Position numbers and translations under genes: made by a program. This document shows, in pieces, positions 1-9,551 of a DNA stretch of 64,000 bases; the stretch's first letter is position 1, and every line of letters starts with the position of its first letter. The stretch is from UBA1563 sp041671545. GTDB lineage: Bacteria; Bacteroidota; Ignavibacteria; Ignavibacteriales; Ignavibacteriaceae. The notes under the pieces were generated by a model, which had not been told where the DNA came from, searched no databases, and saw nothing but the letters and a program-made list of their open reading frames with translations. The DNA lies in the NCBI GenBank assembly GCA_041671545.1, contig JBAZBI010000002.1, positions 186,001 to 250,000 on the forward strand. The letters run 5' to 3'.

Positions 1-2
1 CC

Positions 3-839
3 GGTTCGCGGATGTATCCTATTTCTCAAGTTTACAGCAAACAACTTACCTTGATTTATGATAAACCGCTTATCTATTATCCGCTCTCGGTATTAATGCT
101 CGGAGGAATAAAAGAGGTTTTAATTATCTCGAACGAGGAAACGATTCCTTATTACAAAAAATTATTTAAAGACGGTTCGCATCTTGGACTTTCAATAGAA
201 TATGTTGTGCAATCGGCTCCAAACGGTATTGCGGAAGCATTTATTCTTGGCGATAAATTTATCGGCAACGATTCTGTAACGTTAATTCTCGGAGATAATA
301 TTTTTTACGGCAATCTCGATTTCTTTTATCAAGGAATTGAAAACAATTCCGGCGCAACTGTTTTTGGATACCGTGTAACCGATCCGGAACGTTATGGAGT
401 TGTAGAATTTGACAAAAACGGAAAAGCGCTTTCTATTGAAGAGAAACCGAAAAGTCCGAAATCAAAATTTGCTGTTCCCGGTTTATACATTTACAACAAT
501 GAAGTTGTGAATATTTCTAAAAATTTAGAACCCTCGCCGCGCGGTGAATTAGAAATTACCGATGTGAACAACACCTACTTAAATAAAGGTAAACTGCGCG
601 TTGAGAAAATCGGACGCGGCGTTGCCTGGCTTGATACCGGAACACCGGAAGCATTACTTCAAGCCTCAAATTTTTTCGGAACGATAGAAGACCGGCAAGG
701 TTTGAAAGTAGCCTGCATAGAAGAAATTGCTTACTATATGAAGTTCATTTCAAAAGAACAATTTCAAACGGTGATCGAAAAAATGCCGAAATGCCAATAC
801 AAAAACTATCTTGAAAATATTCTTGAAGAGATCGAATGA
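3..839 (+). CDS. rfbA: Glucose-1-phosphate thymidylyltransferase, 5' end missing
   Basis: RmlA/RfbA makes dTDP-glucose from glucose-1-phosphate and dTTP, the first step of dTDP-rhamnose-type sugar synthesis in the cytoplasm. The reading frame is open to the window edge: the codons before the first ATG (position 12) read G-S-R, so the sequence GSRMYPIS is the end of the family's nucleotide-binding loop (GGxGSRLxPIT). The true start is therefore outside the window and the ATG at 12 is internal. The YDKPLIYYPLS segment, the LGDNIFYG metal-site motif and the EEKPKSPKS loop are all present, and the C-terminal helices look complete. The stop overlaps the start of rfbC by 4 bases (ATGA), so the two are translationally coupled. 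Identity is seen directly from motifs; the actual sugar product is inferred. Confidence 0.95.
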   Translation, partial: GSRMYPISQVYSKQLTLIYDKPLIYYPLSVLMLGGIKEVLIISNEETIPYYKKLFKDGSHLGLSIEYVVQSAPNGIAEAFILGDKFIGNDSVTLILGDNIFYGNLDFFYQGIENNSGATVFGYRVTDPERYGVVEFDKNGKALSIEEKPKSPKSKFAVPGLYIYNNEVVNISKNLEPSPRGELEITDVNNTYLNKGKLRVEKIGRGVAWLDTGTPEALLQASNFFGTIEDRQGLKVACIEEIAYYMKFISKEQFQTVIEKMPKCQYKNYLENILEEIE

Positions 840-1399
840 AAATAATTGATAAACAATTGAACGGGTTGCTTCTACTTCAGCTTGACGTTTTTGGTGATGA
901 GCGCGGATATTTTTTTGAATCATACAACTTTTTACGTTATACCGAATTTGGAATTTCTCTTCCCTTTGTACAGAATAATGTTTCTAAATCGGTAAAGAAT
1001 ACGCTTCGCGGTTTGCATTATCAAGTCGGGAACGCTGCCCAAGGAAAATTAGTGCAAGTGTTGTCGGGAAAAGTTTTGGATGTTGCAGTGGATATTCGGT
1101 TCGGTTCGCCCTCATTTGGAAAGTATTATGCTGCAGAAATATCTGAAGAAAATCATTACCAACTTTGGATTCCACCAGGTTTTGCACATGGATTTTCTGT
1201 CCTTTCTGATGAAGCAATATTTTCTTATAAATGTACTGCTTTTTATAGCAAAAACGATGAACGGGCAATTCTTTATAATGACCCGGATTTAAGTATAGAT
1301 TGGAAAATTTCTTTGCCACTCCTTTCTCCAAAAGATTTGTTAGGCAAAAAGTTTTCTGAAATTGAAAAAGATTTTAACTATAACATGGAGGTTCTATGA
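836..1399 (+). CDS. rfbC: dTDP-4-dehydrorhamnose 3,5-epimerase
   Basis: RmlC epimerises dTDP-4-keto-6-deoxyglucose at C3 and C5 on the way to dTDP-L-rhamnose. The 187-aa length is normal for this cupin family. The catalytic-base motif LRGLHYQ (His about 61), the following GKLVQVLSGKVLDVAVDIR strand with its Asp, and the WIPPGFAHGF loop are visible. It follows rfbA with a 4-base overlap and itself overlaps glgP by 4 bases, so all three are one transcript. rfbB and rfbD are not in this window and would be expected upstream or elsewhere. Family members making other deoxy-sugars (for example 3-epimerases) cannot be excluded by eye. Confidence 0.94.
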   Translation: MKIIDKQLNGLLLLQLDVFGDERGYFFESYNFLRYTEFGISLPFVQNNVSKSVKNTLRGLHYQVGNAAQGKLVQVLSGKVLDVAVDIRFGSPSFGKYYAAEISEENHYQLWIPPGFAHGFSVLSDEAIFSYKCTAFYSKNDERAILYNDPDLSIDWKISLPLLSPKDLLGKKFSEIEKDFNYNMEVL

Positions 1400-3876
1400 G
1401 CCTGAAAGATTCATCAATATTTTTTACCGATAAAGAACAACTTGAAAGTTATTCTTTATCAAATCAGTTTGCAGAACACCTTGAATTCATTCTGGTGAAG
1501 GATAAACTTTCCGCTACGCAGGATGATATTTATTATTCTATCTCAATGTCAGTCCGCGACCGTCTTGTACGCAAATGGCTGCGCACCATGCACAAATATA
1601 ACGTTGACGATGTAAAGCGCGTTTATTATTTATCGCTTGAATTTTTAATGGGAAGACTGCTCGGCAACGCGCTAATCAACATGGATTATTACGAAGAGAG
1701 CGATAAAATTATTCAAGATGCCGGATATCATCTGGAAGAAGCGAGAGATCAAGAGCATGATATGGCACTCGGTAACGGTGGTCTCGGAAGACTTGCTGCA
1801 TGTTTTTTAGATTCAATGGCTACGCTTGAATTACCAGCCTTCGGTTACGGTATTCGTTATGAATATGGAATCTTTGAGCAAGATCTTGAGAATGGGTATC
1901 AAGTTGAAAAACCGGACAACTGGCTCAGTTACGGCAACCCGTGGGAAATTCTTCGCCGTGAACTTTCATACCGCATCCGTTTTTACGGAACAGTTGAAAT
2001 GCACAAACAAGCGGACGGGCAGATGAAATTTGAGTGGAAAAATACCGAAGATATTCTTGCCGTTGCTTATGATGTTCCCGTTCCGGGCTTTAGAACGAAC
2101 ACCGTAAATAATTTACGCCTGTGGCAGGCAAAAGCAACTCACGAATTCAGCTTTAAAGAATTTAATGCCGGAAATTATGTTGCTTCGGTTCAGAAGAAAA
2201 ACGAATCTGAAAACATTTCAAAAGTTCTTTACCCGAACGATACGATGGTAAAAGGAAAATTCCTTCGACTTAAACAACAATACTTTTTTAGTTCAGCAAC
2301 GCTGCAAGATATTATTAGAAAATACAAATATCGCCATTCTGATTTCGATCTCTTCGCAGAGAAAACAGCTATTCAATTAAATGATACACATCCCGTTATT
2401 GCTATCCCTGAACTAATGCGAATTTTGATGGATCAAGAAGGATTGAGCTGGGATTATGCATGGGATATTACTTCAAACACTTTTGCTTACACTAACCATA
2501 CAGTTGTACCGGAAGCTTTAGAAGAATGGTCTGTTAAAATTATGGATTCGCTTTTACCGCGTCACTTGCAAATCATCTACGAAATTAATGCAAGATTTCT
2601 TCAATATGTTCAAGAGCAATACACCACCGATCCTGAAATTATTTCAAAGCTTTCGATTGTACGCGAAGGAGATGAGAAAAAAATACGGATGGCAAATCTT
2701 GCAATCGTCTGCTGCCATTCCATAAACGGAGTTGCAGCGCTTCATACAAATATTCTTCGGAATAATATCTTCCCACATTTCTATGCAATGTTCCCGGAAA
2801 AATTCAAGAACATTACAAACGGAATTACACCACGCCGCTGGCTTAAAATCGCAAATCCTTATTTGTCGGAAGCGATCTCAGAACATATCGGCGATGGCTG
2901 GGTTAAAGATCTTTCTCAGATAAAAAAACTTGAGAAACTGATTGATGACAAACAGTTCATGGAAGTTTTCAAAGAAGCAAAATGGTTGAACAAGAAATTT
3001 TTAATTGAGTACATCGAGAAGGAACATCAAGTTAAAATTAATCCGGACTCGATGTTCGACGTTCACGTAAAAAGATTTCACGAGTACAAACGCCAGCTCT
3101 TGAATGTTCTTCACGTGATTACGATGTACAACAAAATTAAAGACAATCCGCGTGCAGCATTTGTACCACGAACAATAATTTTTGCCGGTAAAGCCGCACC
3201 CGCATATTTCCAAGCGAAACTGATCATAAAACTTATTAATAATGTGGCGAATGTTATTAATAACGATCATTCTATAAAAGATAAATTAAAAGTTATCTTC
3301 CTTAAAAATTACTCTGTATCGCTTGCTGAAAAAATTATTCCCGCAACTGATCTTTCCGAACAAATTTCAACCGCAGGATTGGAAGCCTCAGGAACCGGCA
3401 ATATGAAGTTTGCACTTAACGGCGCTTTAACGATCGGAACAATGGACGGGGCAAACGTTGAAATGCGTGAAGAAGTTGGTGACGACAATATTTTTATTTT
3501 CGGGTTGCTTTCGGATGAAGTGAGGAAACTGAAATCAAATGGTTACCGCCCACGAGATTATTACGAAAACATTCCCGAATTAAAACGGGTGATTGATATG
3601 ATCCAAAATAATCAATTCAGTATTTTTGAACCGGGACTTTTCCAACCGCTTATTGATGAATTGCTCAATGTCGATTATTATTTTCTTCTTGCGGATTATC
3701 AATCGTATGTAAAAACACAAGCGAAAGTTAGTACACTCTATAAAAACAAAGACGAGTGGTTTAAAAAAGCGCTGTTAAACGTTGCCCGCATGAGCAAGTT
3801 CTCCAGCGATCGCTCAATTCAAGAGTATGCTGATTTAATCTGGGATGTAAAACCGGTTAAGATTGATGAAGCATAG
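1396..3876 (+). CDS. glgP: Glycogen/maltodextrin phosphorylase
   Basis: This GT35 enzyme releases glucose-1-phosphate from alpha-1,4-glucan using PLP and phosphate. The 826-aa length matches bacterial GlgP/MalP. N-terminal motifs YYLSLEFLMGR and LGNGGLGRLAACFLDS and the C-terminal PLP site EASGTGNMKFALNG (Lys about 671) are intact. No N-terminal regulatory extension of the animal type is seen. The gene overlaps rfbC by 4 bases; its product glucose-1-phosphate is the substrate of RfbA, so the operon could channel stored glucan carbon into dTDP-sugars (inference). A hairpin lies just downstream, but its T-run faces the opposite strand. Confidence 0.96.
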   Translation: MSLKDSSIFFTDKEQLESYSLSNQFAEHLEFILVKDKLSATQDDIYYSISMSVRDRLVRKWLRTMHKYNVDDVKRVYYLSLEFLMGRLLGNALINMDYYEESDKIIQDAGYHLEEARDQEHDMALGNGGLGRLAACFLDSMATLELPAFGYGIRYEYGIFEQDLENGYQVEKPDNWLSYGNPWEILRRELSYRIRFYGTVEMHKQADGQMKFEWKNTEDILAVAYDVPVPGFRTNTVNNLRLWQAKATHEFSFKEFNAGNYVASVQKKNESENISKVLYPNDTMVKGKFLRLKQQYFFSSATLQDIIRKYKYRHSDFDLFAEKTAIQLNDTHPVIAIPELMRILMDQEGLSWDYAWDITSNTFAYTNHTVVPEALEEWSVKIMDSLLPRHLQIIYEINARFLQYVQEQYTTDPEIISKLSIVREGDEKKIRMANLAIVCCHSINGVAALHTNILRNNIFPHFYAMFPEKFKNITNGITPRRWLKIANPYLSEAISEHIGDGWVKDLSQIKKLEKLIDDKQFMEVFKEAKWLNKKFLIEYIEKEHQVKINPDSMFDVHVKRFHEYKRQLLNVLHVITMYNKIKDNPRAAFVPRTIIFAGKAAPAYFQAKLIIKLINNVANVINNDHSIKDKLKVIFLKNYSVSLAEKIIPATDLSEQISTAGLEASGTGNMKFALNGALTIGTMDGANVEMREEVGDDNIFIFGLLSDEVRKLKSNGYRPRDYYENIPELKRVIDMIQNNQFSIFEPGLFQPLIDELLNVDYYFLLADYQSYVKTQAKVSTLYKNKDEWFKKALLNVARMSKFSSDRSIQEYADLIWDVKPVKIDEA

Positions 3877-3894
3877 CACAATGAAATTAGGAAT

Positions 3895-3930
3895 AAAAAA
3901 AGAGATACCATCCTTTGGGATGGTATCTCT
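3895..3930 (-). terminator. Rho-independent terminator for the T9SS protein gene
   Basis: A perfect 13-bp inverted repeat (arms 3901-3913 and 3918-3930, loop TTTG) is followed on the minus strand by a run of six or seven T (A-tract at 3895-3901 on plus). This fits a terminator for the minus-strand gene ending at 3943. The stem may also stop glgP transcription coming the other way, but there is no T-run on the plus strand. Confidence 0.85.
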
Positions 3931-3942
3931 TGAATCGAAAAC

Positions 3943-6801
3943 TTACTTCATCAAGATCATTTTCTTCACTGAACTGTAATTACCCGAAACCAGTTTGCAC
4001 ATGTACACACCGCTTGCAAGTCCTGCGGAATTGAAGTATGCTGTGTATTTACCGGAATGTTTGAATTCATCAACTAAAGTTTTCACTTCGCGACCTATCG
4101 CATCATAAATTTTAATTGTTACTTTTCCGTCACTTGGCAAAGCGTAATTAAAACTTGTTGTTGGGTTAAAGGGATTAGGATAGTTCTGCGAAAGATTATA
4201 TTCCAATGGCTTCATGTAACCATCTTCTACATTTACCGGTAATTGAACGTAATAGAAATCTTTCGCAATCTTTGCGGTCTTTTTCAATTCGGTTATACTG
4301 CCGAGATTGTTAGAGCCTCGCGCAAGGGATATGGCAATGACAACCTCTTGGGTATCTCCAGGCATTAAAGTAAATGGTCCGGAACTCATTAACTGTCTTC
4401 GATCAGAAGGAGGTATACTTCCCCCTGGCCATCCCTGTGGACCTTCATACCATCCAGTTCCTATAACCGGATCACCAGCTAACGGAAATTTCGTTGTCTT
4501 TACGGTGAATGGATTTATGTAAGAGGTTCCATCCCAAATTAATCCCTGTAAATAGTTGTACATCTGGACACTCCCTTCGTAGGAACCCAAGACCGGATCT
4601 TTGTATGTTGTACCAACTTGATTTACGTAAAAAGAAAAAGCAGTTAAGGGTAAATTTTTATATCCAAGTCTCCATTGAGACAAAAACGCAGCGACATCTG
4701 TTGCAATGCCGGCAACAATCGGACCCTGCAAAAAGGAATATCCAACCGCCGGTGGTGCGGCTCCATAATAACCCACATCATTATTGTCTCCGTTGTAACA
4801 ATAGCCTAAACTTAATATTGTATCACAACCTACGTAATCATCGCCAGCGTCACCGAGATCGGGATCTGACCAATACGCTAAATACATATCCGTGATTGGT
4901 TTACTGCTCTTGTTGATAATCTTATGATTTTTAAAGACAACATTTCCCAATTCATTCGTTCTATTGAATGCAAACACGGTAGTTTGCACTTCAAGACCCA
5001 TTGGATCGCTACCATAGAGGAATCTTGTTCTTGTTGTATCTAAGTCGTTACCAACTAACCACAAGACTTCATCACCAAGAAATTTCGGTTTATCTACACC
5101 GGGGGTATATACCCCATCTCCGTTGTTATCAACAAATGGAGCGCCTAAATCGCCAGGCCAACTATTATAATTATACTCATATTTTGATCTATCTGTAGAA
5201 GGTGGTAAAATCTCCCATCCTTTTTTAATTTTCCAAACGGAATATTTTTGGTCATTGGGATCATCTGCAATTCCTTCGGATAAAATTTTGCCCGGTTGCA
5301 ACCCCGACCGATATGTACTTCCCCCCACTCTTATTTGTCCGTCAACTTTTCCACCCCAAATAAATCCATCTTGATAAATTGCCGTATTAACCGCACCCAA
5401 TCCACCGGGCCAATAGAGACCACTTCCATCAGTTCTTGGATCATGAGAACAAATACCGTTGTTACCAACCCACATTAATATTTGATTTGCGGCTATATAC
5501 TCGTAATTAGTGTTGTTAATGTTAGAGGAAATTGGAAAAATTTGACTTTGGGAATAAATTTGATTTTCAACATCTCGGATTTGGATTAGACATGAATCTA
5601 ACTTGGTATTTGGTGTGCTCCATGGATAGGAAGATGAAGTTGGAATATAGGCATCAAGTAGCACCCAGTTTTTGCCCGCGTTTGAACTAAACTCAATATT
5701 GATTGTTGAAATTCCCGAACTTTTCCATGTGATATTTGTTTGAACTCCCGGATAAAGCGTTGATGATGATGTTGAAGATGGCGAAGTTAAGTTAAGGACT
5801 CTTCCCTTCTCATCGGTTTTAATTAGAGCATTATCCAGAGAAGCTAAATAACCATTGTCTTTTGTTGTAATAACTTTATAGAGAGTTGAGCCGGTAATTG
5901 ATAACCCACTAAAATCAACGTTCCATAGTGAATCACCACTTGAATTTGTTTTAATTAAACCTGTGGTTCCTAAAAGAATAAAACCATTATCATTTGTCGG
6001 TTTTACGGAATAGACAGTTGAACTAAGCGTTCTTGACCAAAGTTCATTTAAACTTTCGTCAGTGAGCATTAGTGAATTAAATCCTCCGAAAATTAATTTT
6101 CCATCAGATGTTTTTTCACAAGAATAATAATTTGCTGCTAAAGTTTTACTAAAAAGGGAATCTCCCACGGCACTGATTTTTAATAACTGTTTTAATCCAT
6201 GGAGAAGAAAACCTCCGTCTGAAGTAGAAATTATGGAGTAACAAGGGATGGTAAGAGTGATAGAGTTAGGCGATGCATAATATCTTTCCCACAAAAGTTT
6301 TCCATCGGCATCCACTTTAATAACATAAAATTCCTTGCTTGTGGTTAAATTCAATACGCCGGTTGTTACGCCAAAGAGCAAATATCCTCCATCAGCGGTT
6401 TGTGTGGCAGTTAAACCTCTTTCATTTTTATCGCTCGTTCCATAAAGTTTTGACCAACTTATAGAAAGTTCAGAGGTCAACTTTACAATTTTAACGTTTG
6501 TTTTGTTTACAAGTGTGTCGGTTTCATACCCGGTCACAAGATAACCGCCATCCGATGTTTGAGTTATAAATGAACTTGATAAGTTTTGAACTATTCCGGA
6601 ACCCGTTAGAATTTGCTTTCCGGTTGCATCAAGTTTATAAACGGAGGTTTTTTGATTGACCAATTGAGCTAAAATAAATCCATTGTCGTTTGTCTGCTCG
6701 ATGGAATAGGCGTTATACGCACCAATAAAAGAATTTGTTTGCCCAAAGGTGGTGGAAGAAAGAAAAAGAGCAACCAACCAGAACGAAAGAACGTTTTTCA
6801 T
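3943..6801 (-). CDS. T9SS-secreted protein with beta-propeller-like repeats
   Basis: A 952-aa secreted protein of unknown substrate. Residues 1-21 form a signal peptide (hydrophobic run ending TTFGQ). About residues 30-330 carry at least seven copies of a T-x-D-x-GY/F-hydrophobic strand unit (for example TSDGGYLVTG, TADGGYLLFG, TNDNGFILLG), as in bladed beta-propeller proteins. An Ig-like segment follows (about 345-425), then a large unassigned region with several DxDxDG-like acidic loops that could bind calcium. The last 80 residues are a type A T9SS sorting domain: NLSQNYPNPFNPTTSF, IKIYDAIGREV, GVYMCKLVSG and a KKMILMK tail. A good ribosome site (AGGAGAGG) sits just before the ATG. It is expected to be exported to the cell surface or medium. 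Its function is unknown. Confidence 0.88.
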   Translation of the reverse strand: MKNVLSFWLVALFLSSTTFGQTNSFIGAYNAYSIEQTNDNGFILAQLVNQKTSVYKLDATGKQILTGSGIVQNLSSSFITQTSDGGYLVTGYETDTLVNKTNVKIVKLTSELSISWSKLYGTSDKNERGLTATQTADGGYLLFGVTTGVLNLTTSKEFYVIKVDADGKLLWERYYASPNSITLTIPCYSIISTSDGGFLLHGLKQLLKISAVGDSLFSKTLAANYYSCEKTSDGKLIFGGFNSLMLTDESLNELWSRTLSSTVYSVKPTNDNGFILLGTTGLIKTNSSGDSLWNVDFSGLSITGSTLYKVITTKDNGYLASLDNALIKTDEKGRVLNLTSPSSTSSSTLYPGVQTNITWKSSGISTINIEFSSNAGKNWVLLDAYIPTSSSYPWSTPNTKLDSCLIQIRDVENQIYSQSQIFPISSNINNTNYEYIAANQILMWVGNNGICSHDPRTDGSGLYWPGGLGAVNTAIYQDGFIWGGKVDGQIRVGGSTYRSGLQPGKILSEGIADDPNDQKYSVWKIKKGWEILPPSTDRSKYEYNYNSWPGDLGAPFVDNNGDGVYTPGVDKPKFLGDEVLWLVGNDLDTTRTRFLYGSDPMGLEVQTTVFAFNRTNELGNVVFKNHKIINKSSKPITDMYLAYWSDPDLGDAGDDYVGCDTILSLGYCYNGDNNDVGYYGAAPPAVGYSFLQGPIVAGIATDVAAFLSQWRLGYKNLPLTAFSFYVNQVGTTYKDPVLGSYEGSVQMYNYLQGLIWDGTSYINPFTVKTTKFPLAGDPVIGTGWYEGPQGWPGGSIPPSDRRQLMSSGPFTLMPGDTQEVVIAISLARGSNNLGSITELKKTAKIAKDFYYVQLPVNVEDGYMKPLEYNLSQNYPNPFNPTTSFNYALPSDGKVTIKIYDAIGREVKTLVDEFKHSGKYTAYFNSAGLASGVYMCKLVSGNYSSVKKMILMK

Positions 6802-7150
6802 ACAACCTCTCCTATATAAATTTATTAATTATTGTTCATTACAAATGAAACCGTTTAAGAAAATTTGTTTCGCAGGATTAAGGTCGAATGAAAAAACACT
6901 TTTAACCCATTGAAAAAGTTTTGTCATTGAGTTTTAAGAAAGAAATAAACTTTTCTAAATGTAATTTTGTTTTATAAAAATAAGCCTAACGCGCTCTAAA
7001 GTCAAGAATTTATTTAATGTAAGGACACAATATTTGAAAGAAGAGTTAAGCAAGTCGAAAGTAAAGAATCATCCTTTACGAAAAGATCTTTATGAAAATA
7101 TTTCCCGTTTCTTCTTAAATTGAATCTACTCATTCATAAAAATAATTTTA
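6802..7150. other. 349-bp intergenic region between divergent genes
   Basis: AT-rich divergent spacer. On the minus side it holds the ribosome site of the T9SS protein gene. On the plus side a TAATTTTG box (6962-6969) matches the Bacteroidota -7 element TAnnTTTG, but no TTG lies at the usual -33 distance and it would leave a leader of about 175 nt before the carbamoyltransferase gene. No small gene, RNA or repeat was recognised. Confidence 0.4.
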
Positions 7151-8968
7151 ATGTACATCCTCGGAATATCAGCTTTTTACCACGATAGCGCTGCATGTTT
7201 GCTTAAAGACGGTGAAATACTTTCGGCTACGCAAGAAGAAAGATTCACCCGCAAAAAAGGCGATCATGCTTTCCCGACGCACTCAATAAATTATTGTTTG
7301 AACCATGCCCGAATAACCGGAAAAGATTTATCGTACGTGGTTTTTTACGATAAACCTTTCTTGAAATTTGAACGGCTTCTCGAAACTTATCTTAGCTTCG
7401 CTCCGGTTGGAATAAAATCTTTCATTAAAGCTATGCCGCTTTGGATAAAAGAAAAACTCTGGATGAAAGAATTCATTAAAAAAGAACTTGGCTTCGAAGG
7501 AACGATTCTTTTTCCCGAACACCACGAGTCGCACGCTGCTTCCGCCTTTTATCCATCACCGTTTCAAGATGCAGCATTTTTAACGATGGATGGAGTTGGC
7601 GAATGGACCACTTCAAGTTTTGGTGTCGGCAGCGGAAACAAAATTCAAATTGATTCCGATATTCATTTTCCTCATTCAATAGGACTTCTTTATTCTGCGT
7701 TTACATATTACACCGGATTCAAAGTGAATTCCGGCGAATACAAAGTAATGGGTTTAGCACCGTATGGCGAACCGAAATACGTTGATAAAATTTATTCCGA
7801 ATTGATCGACTTAAAGGAAGACGGTTCCTTTAAAATGAATATGGAATATTTTAATTACTGCGCCGGTTTAACGATGACGAATGAAAAATTCCATAAACTT
7901 TTTGGCGGCTCGCCGCGAAAGCCGGAGACAAATCTAACACAAAAAGAAATGGATCTTGCGCGTTCAGTTCAAGATGTTACGGAAGAAGTTATGCTGCGGA
8001 TGGCAAGACATGTACGCAAAGAAACCGGACAGAAAAATCTTTGTCTTGCCGGGGGCGTTGCCTTAAACTGTGTTGCAAACGGAAAACTTTTACGCGAAAA
8101 TATTTTTGAGAATATTTGGATTCAACCGGCTGCCGGTGACGCCGGAGGCGCGTTGGGAGCCGCATTAACAGCATGGTATCAATTTCTTGGAAATGAAAGA
8201 AGCGCTAACGGAAAAAGCGATGTTATGAATGGCGCATATCTTGGCCCGGAATTTACAAACGAAGAAATAAAAGTTTGGCTTGAAGAAAATAAAATTCCCT
8301 TTAAACAATTAAGTGATGATGAACTCTATCCGGAAACCGCCACTTTGCTTGCAGATGAAAAAGTTGTCGGATGGTTCCAGGGTAGAATGGAATTTGGTCC
8401 CCGTGCGTTGGGGAACCGCTCGATTATTGGAGATGCACGCTCTGCAAAAATGCAGGCAACAATGAACATCAAAATAAAATTTAGAGAAGGGTTCCGCCCG
8501 TTCGCTCCTTCGGTTCTTTCAGAAAAAGTTGCTGATTATTTTGAAATGAAGAATGAAAGTCCCTACATGCTGCTTGTTGCCGATGTAAAAAAAGAACGTC
8601 AAAAAGCGATGACCGAAGAGCAAAAGCAACTATTCGGCATTGAAAAATTGAACATTTTACGTTCCGATATTCCTGCGGTAACACACATTGATTATTCGGC
8701 ACGAATTCAAACGGTGCAAAAAGAAACCAATCCGCGTTATCACAAGTTAATTTCAGAATTTGAAAAGCAAACCGGTTACGCGGTAGTTGTAAATACGTCA
8801 TTTAATGTTCGGGGCGAGCCGATTGTTTGTTCACCGCAGGATGCTTACCGCTGTTTCATGCGCACTGATATTGATTATCTTGTGCTGGGCAATTTTCTGC
8901 TGAACAAAACAGAACAGAAACAACTCGAAAATGATGTTGATTGGAAGAAGGAATTTCAGCTTGATTAA
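7151..8968 (+). CDS. NodU/CmcH/SxtI-family O-carbamoyltransferase
   Basis: This 605-aa enzyme is expected to transfer the carbamoyl group of carbamoyl phosphate to a hydroxyl of a sugar or other metabolite, through a carbamoyl-adenylate. The N-terminal Kae1-like ATPase fold is shown by the start LGISAFYHDSAACLL and the EERFTRKKGDHAFP motif; metal and nucleotide residues include PEHHESHAASAF and the GGVALNC loop. The C-terminal domain carries FQGRMEFGPRALGNRSI and NTSFNVRGEPIV. The family includes NodU (Nod factor), CmcH (cephamycin) and SxtI (saxitoxin). The next genes are SxtJ-like and DUF5989 (SxtK-like), which fits the common SxtI-type cassette. The substrate is unknown; a surface polysaccharide is an inference. 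Confidence 0.92.
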   Translation: MYILGISAFYHDSAACLLKDGEILSATQEERFTRKKGDHAFPTHSINYCLNHARITGKDLSYVVFYDKPFLKFERLLETYLSFAPVGIKSFIKAMPLWIKEKLWMKEFIKKELGFEGTILFPEHHESHAASAFYPSPFQDAAFLTMDGVGEWTTSSFGVGSGNKIQIDSDIHFPHSIGLLYSAFTYYTGFKVNSGEYKVMGLAPYGEPKYVDKIYSELIDLKEDGSFKMNMEYFNYCAGLTMTNEKFHKLFGGSPRKPETNLTQKEMDLARSVQDVTEEVMLRMARHVRKETGQKNLCLAGGVALNCVANGKLLRENIFENIWIQPAAGDAGGALGAALTAWYQFLGNERSANGKSDVMNGAYLGPEFTNEEIKVWLEENKIPFKQLSDDELYPETATLLADEKVVGWFQGRMEFGPRALGNRSIIGDARSAKMQATMNIKIKFREGFRPFAPSVLSEKVADYFEMKNESPYMLLVADVKKERQKAMTEEQKQLFGIEKLNILRSDIPAVTHIDYSARIQTVQKETNPRYHKLISEFEKQTGYAVVVNTSFNVRGEPIVCSPQDAYRCFMRTDIDYLVLGNFLLNKTEQKQLENDVDWKKEFQLD

Positions 8969-9377
8969 AGAAGAACTTAAACAGATTAAAACCACTCCGA
9001 CAGAGTTAAGAAAATTCGGACTAACAATCGGCGGATTGTTAACCATTATCGGGATAATTATGATTATCCTACATGCAAAACATAAATTGATTTTCAGCGG
9101 GCTGGGATTTCTTTTTATTTTTCTCGGATTGACTCTCCCGAAAGCATTGAAATGGATTTACAAATTGTGGATGGGCTTTAGTGTTGTGCTAGGATTCTTT
9201 TCTACTCGAATAATTTTAAGCCTTCTCTTTTATTTTGTTTTAACTCCAATAAAATTTCTTTATAAATTTACAGGTAAGAAATTTTTAGATTTAAAAATTG
9301 AGAGATCAGCAACCAGTTATTGGCGGAAACGACCGCAAGCAACTTTCGATAAATCTCGATACGAAAAACAATTTTAG
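8961..9377 (+). CDS. SxtJ-like small membrane protein
   Basis: A protein of about 138 aa with two or three hydrophobic segments: one near the N-terminus (GLLTIIGIIMIIL), a second (LIFSGLGFLFIFLGLTL) and a third (IILSLLFYFVLTPIKFLYKF). The opening I-K-E-E-L-K-x-I then T-x-x-E-L-R-K-F-G-L is typical of SxtJ-like proteins, whose function is not known but which sit next to SxtI-type carbamoyltransferases. An ATG start at 8931 is possible but would overlap the upstream gene by 38 bases. TTG at 8961 has an AAGGA ribosome site at 8949-8953, gives the family-like N-terminus and reduces the overlap to 8 bases, so I chose it. Start confidence is moderate. Confidence 0.75.
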   Translation: MIKEELKQIKTTPTELRKFGLTIGGLLTIIGIIMIILHAKHKLIFSGLGFLFIFLGLTLPKALKWIYKLWMGFSVVLGFFSTRIILSLLFYFVLTPIKFLYKFTGKKFLDLKIERSATSYWRKRPQATFDKSRYEKQF

Positions 9378-9385
9378 GAATAACA

Positions 9386-9544
9386 ATGAGCAAACTTTCA
9401 ATTATATCCGAGTTGTGGGATTTTCTAAAAGTCCGCAAAAAATGGTGGCTTGCCCCGATCTTATTTTTTCTTATTCTCCTTGGCGGACTTATCATTTTGA
9501 CGCAAGGTTCTGCGTTAGCTCCGTTTATCTACGCAATCTTTTAG
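9386..9544 (+). CDS. DUF5989 (SxtK-like) 52-aa membrane protein
   Basis: A short gene 8 bases after the SxtJ-like gene, with a TAGGA ribosome site at 9375-9379. The 52-aa product begins MSKLSIISELWDFL, has the conserved basic/aromatic stretch VRKKWWLAP, one membrane segment (ILFFLILLGGLIIL) and the C-terminal QGSALAPFIYAIF. This pattern (tryptophan pair, one TM, S-A-L-A-P-F-I-Y tail) is characteristic of DUF5989, the family that includes SxtK of saxitoxin clusters. Its role is unknown. Position directly after SxtI- and SxtJ-like genes suggests the three act together, possibly placing the carbamoyltransferase at the membrane (inference). Confidence 0.85.
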   Translation: MSKLSIISELWDFLKVRKKWWLAPILFFLILLGGLIILTQGSALAPFIYAIF

Positions 9545-9551
9545 TTTTGTT

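Noticed and set aside
984..1331. Minus-strand frames inside rfbC and many similar frames across the window
   Set aside because: They lie wholly inside clearly real genes, lack ribosome sites and have no recognisable protein features.
7151..9544. Saxitoxin-type biosynthesis
   Set aside because: Only the carbamoyltransferase, SxtJ- and SxtK-like genes are present; the core toxin genes are absent, and this trio is widespread without toxin.
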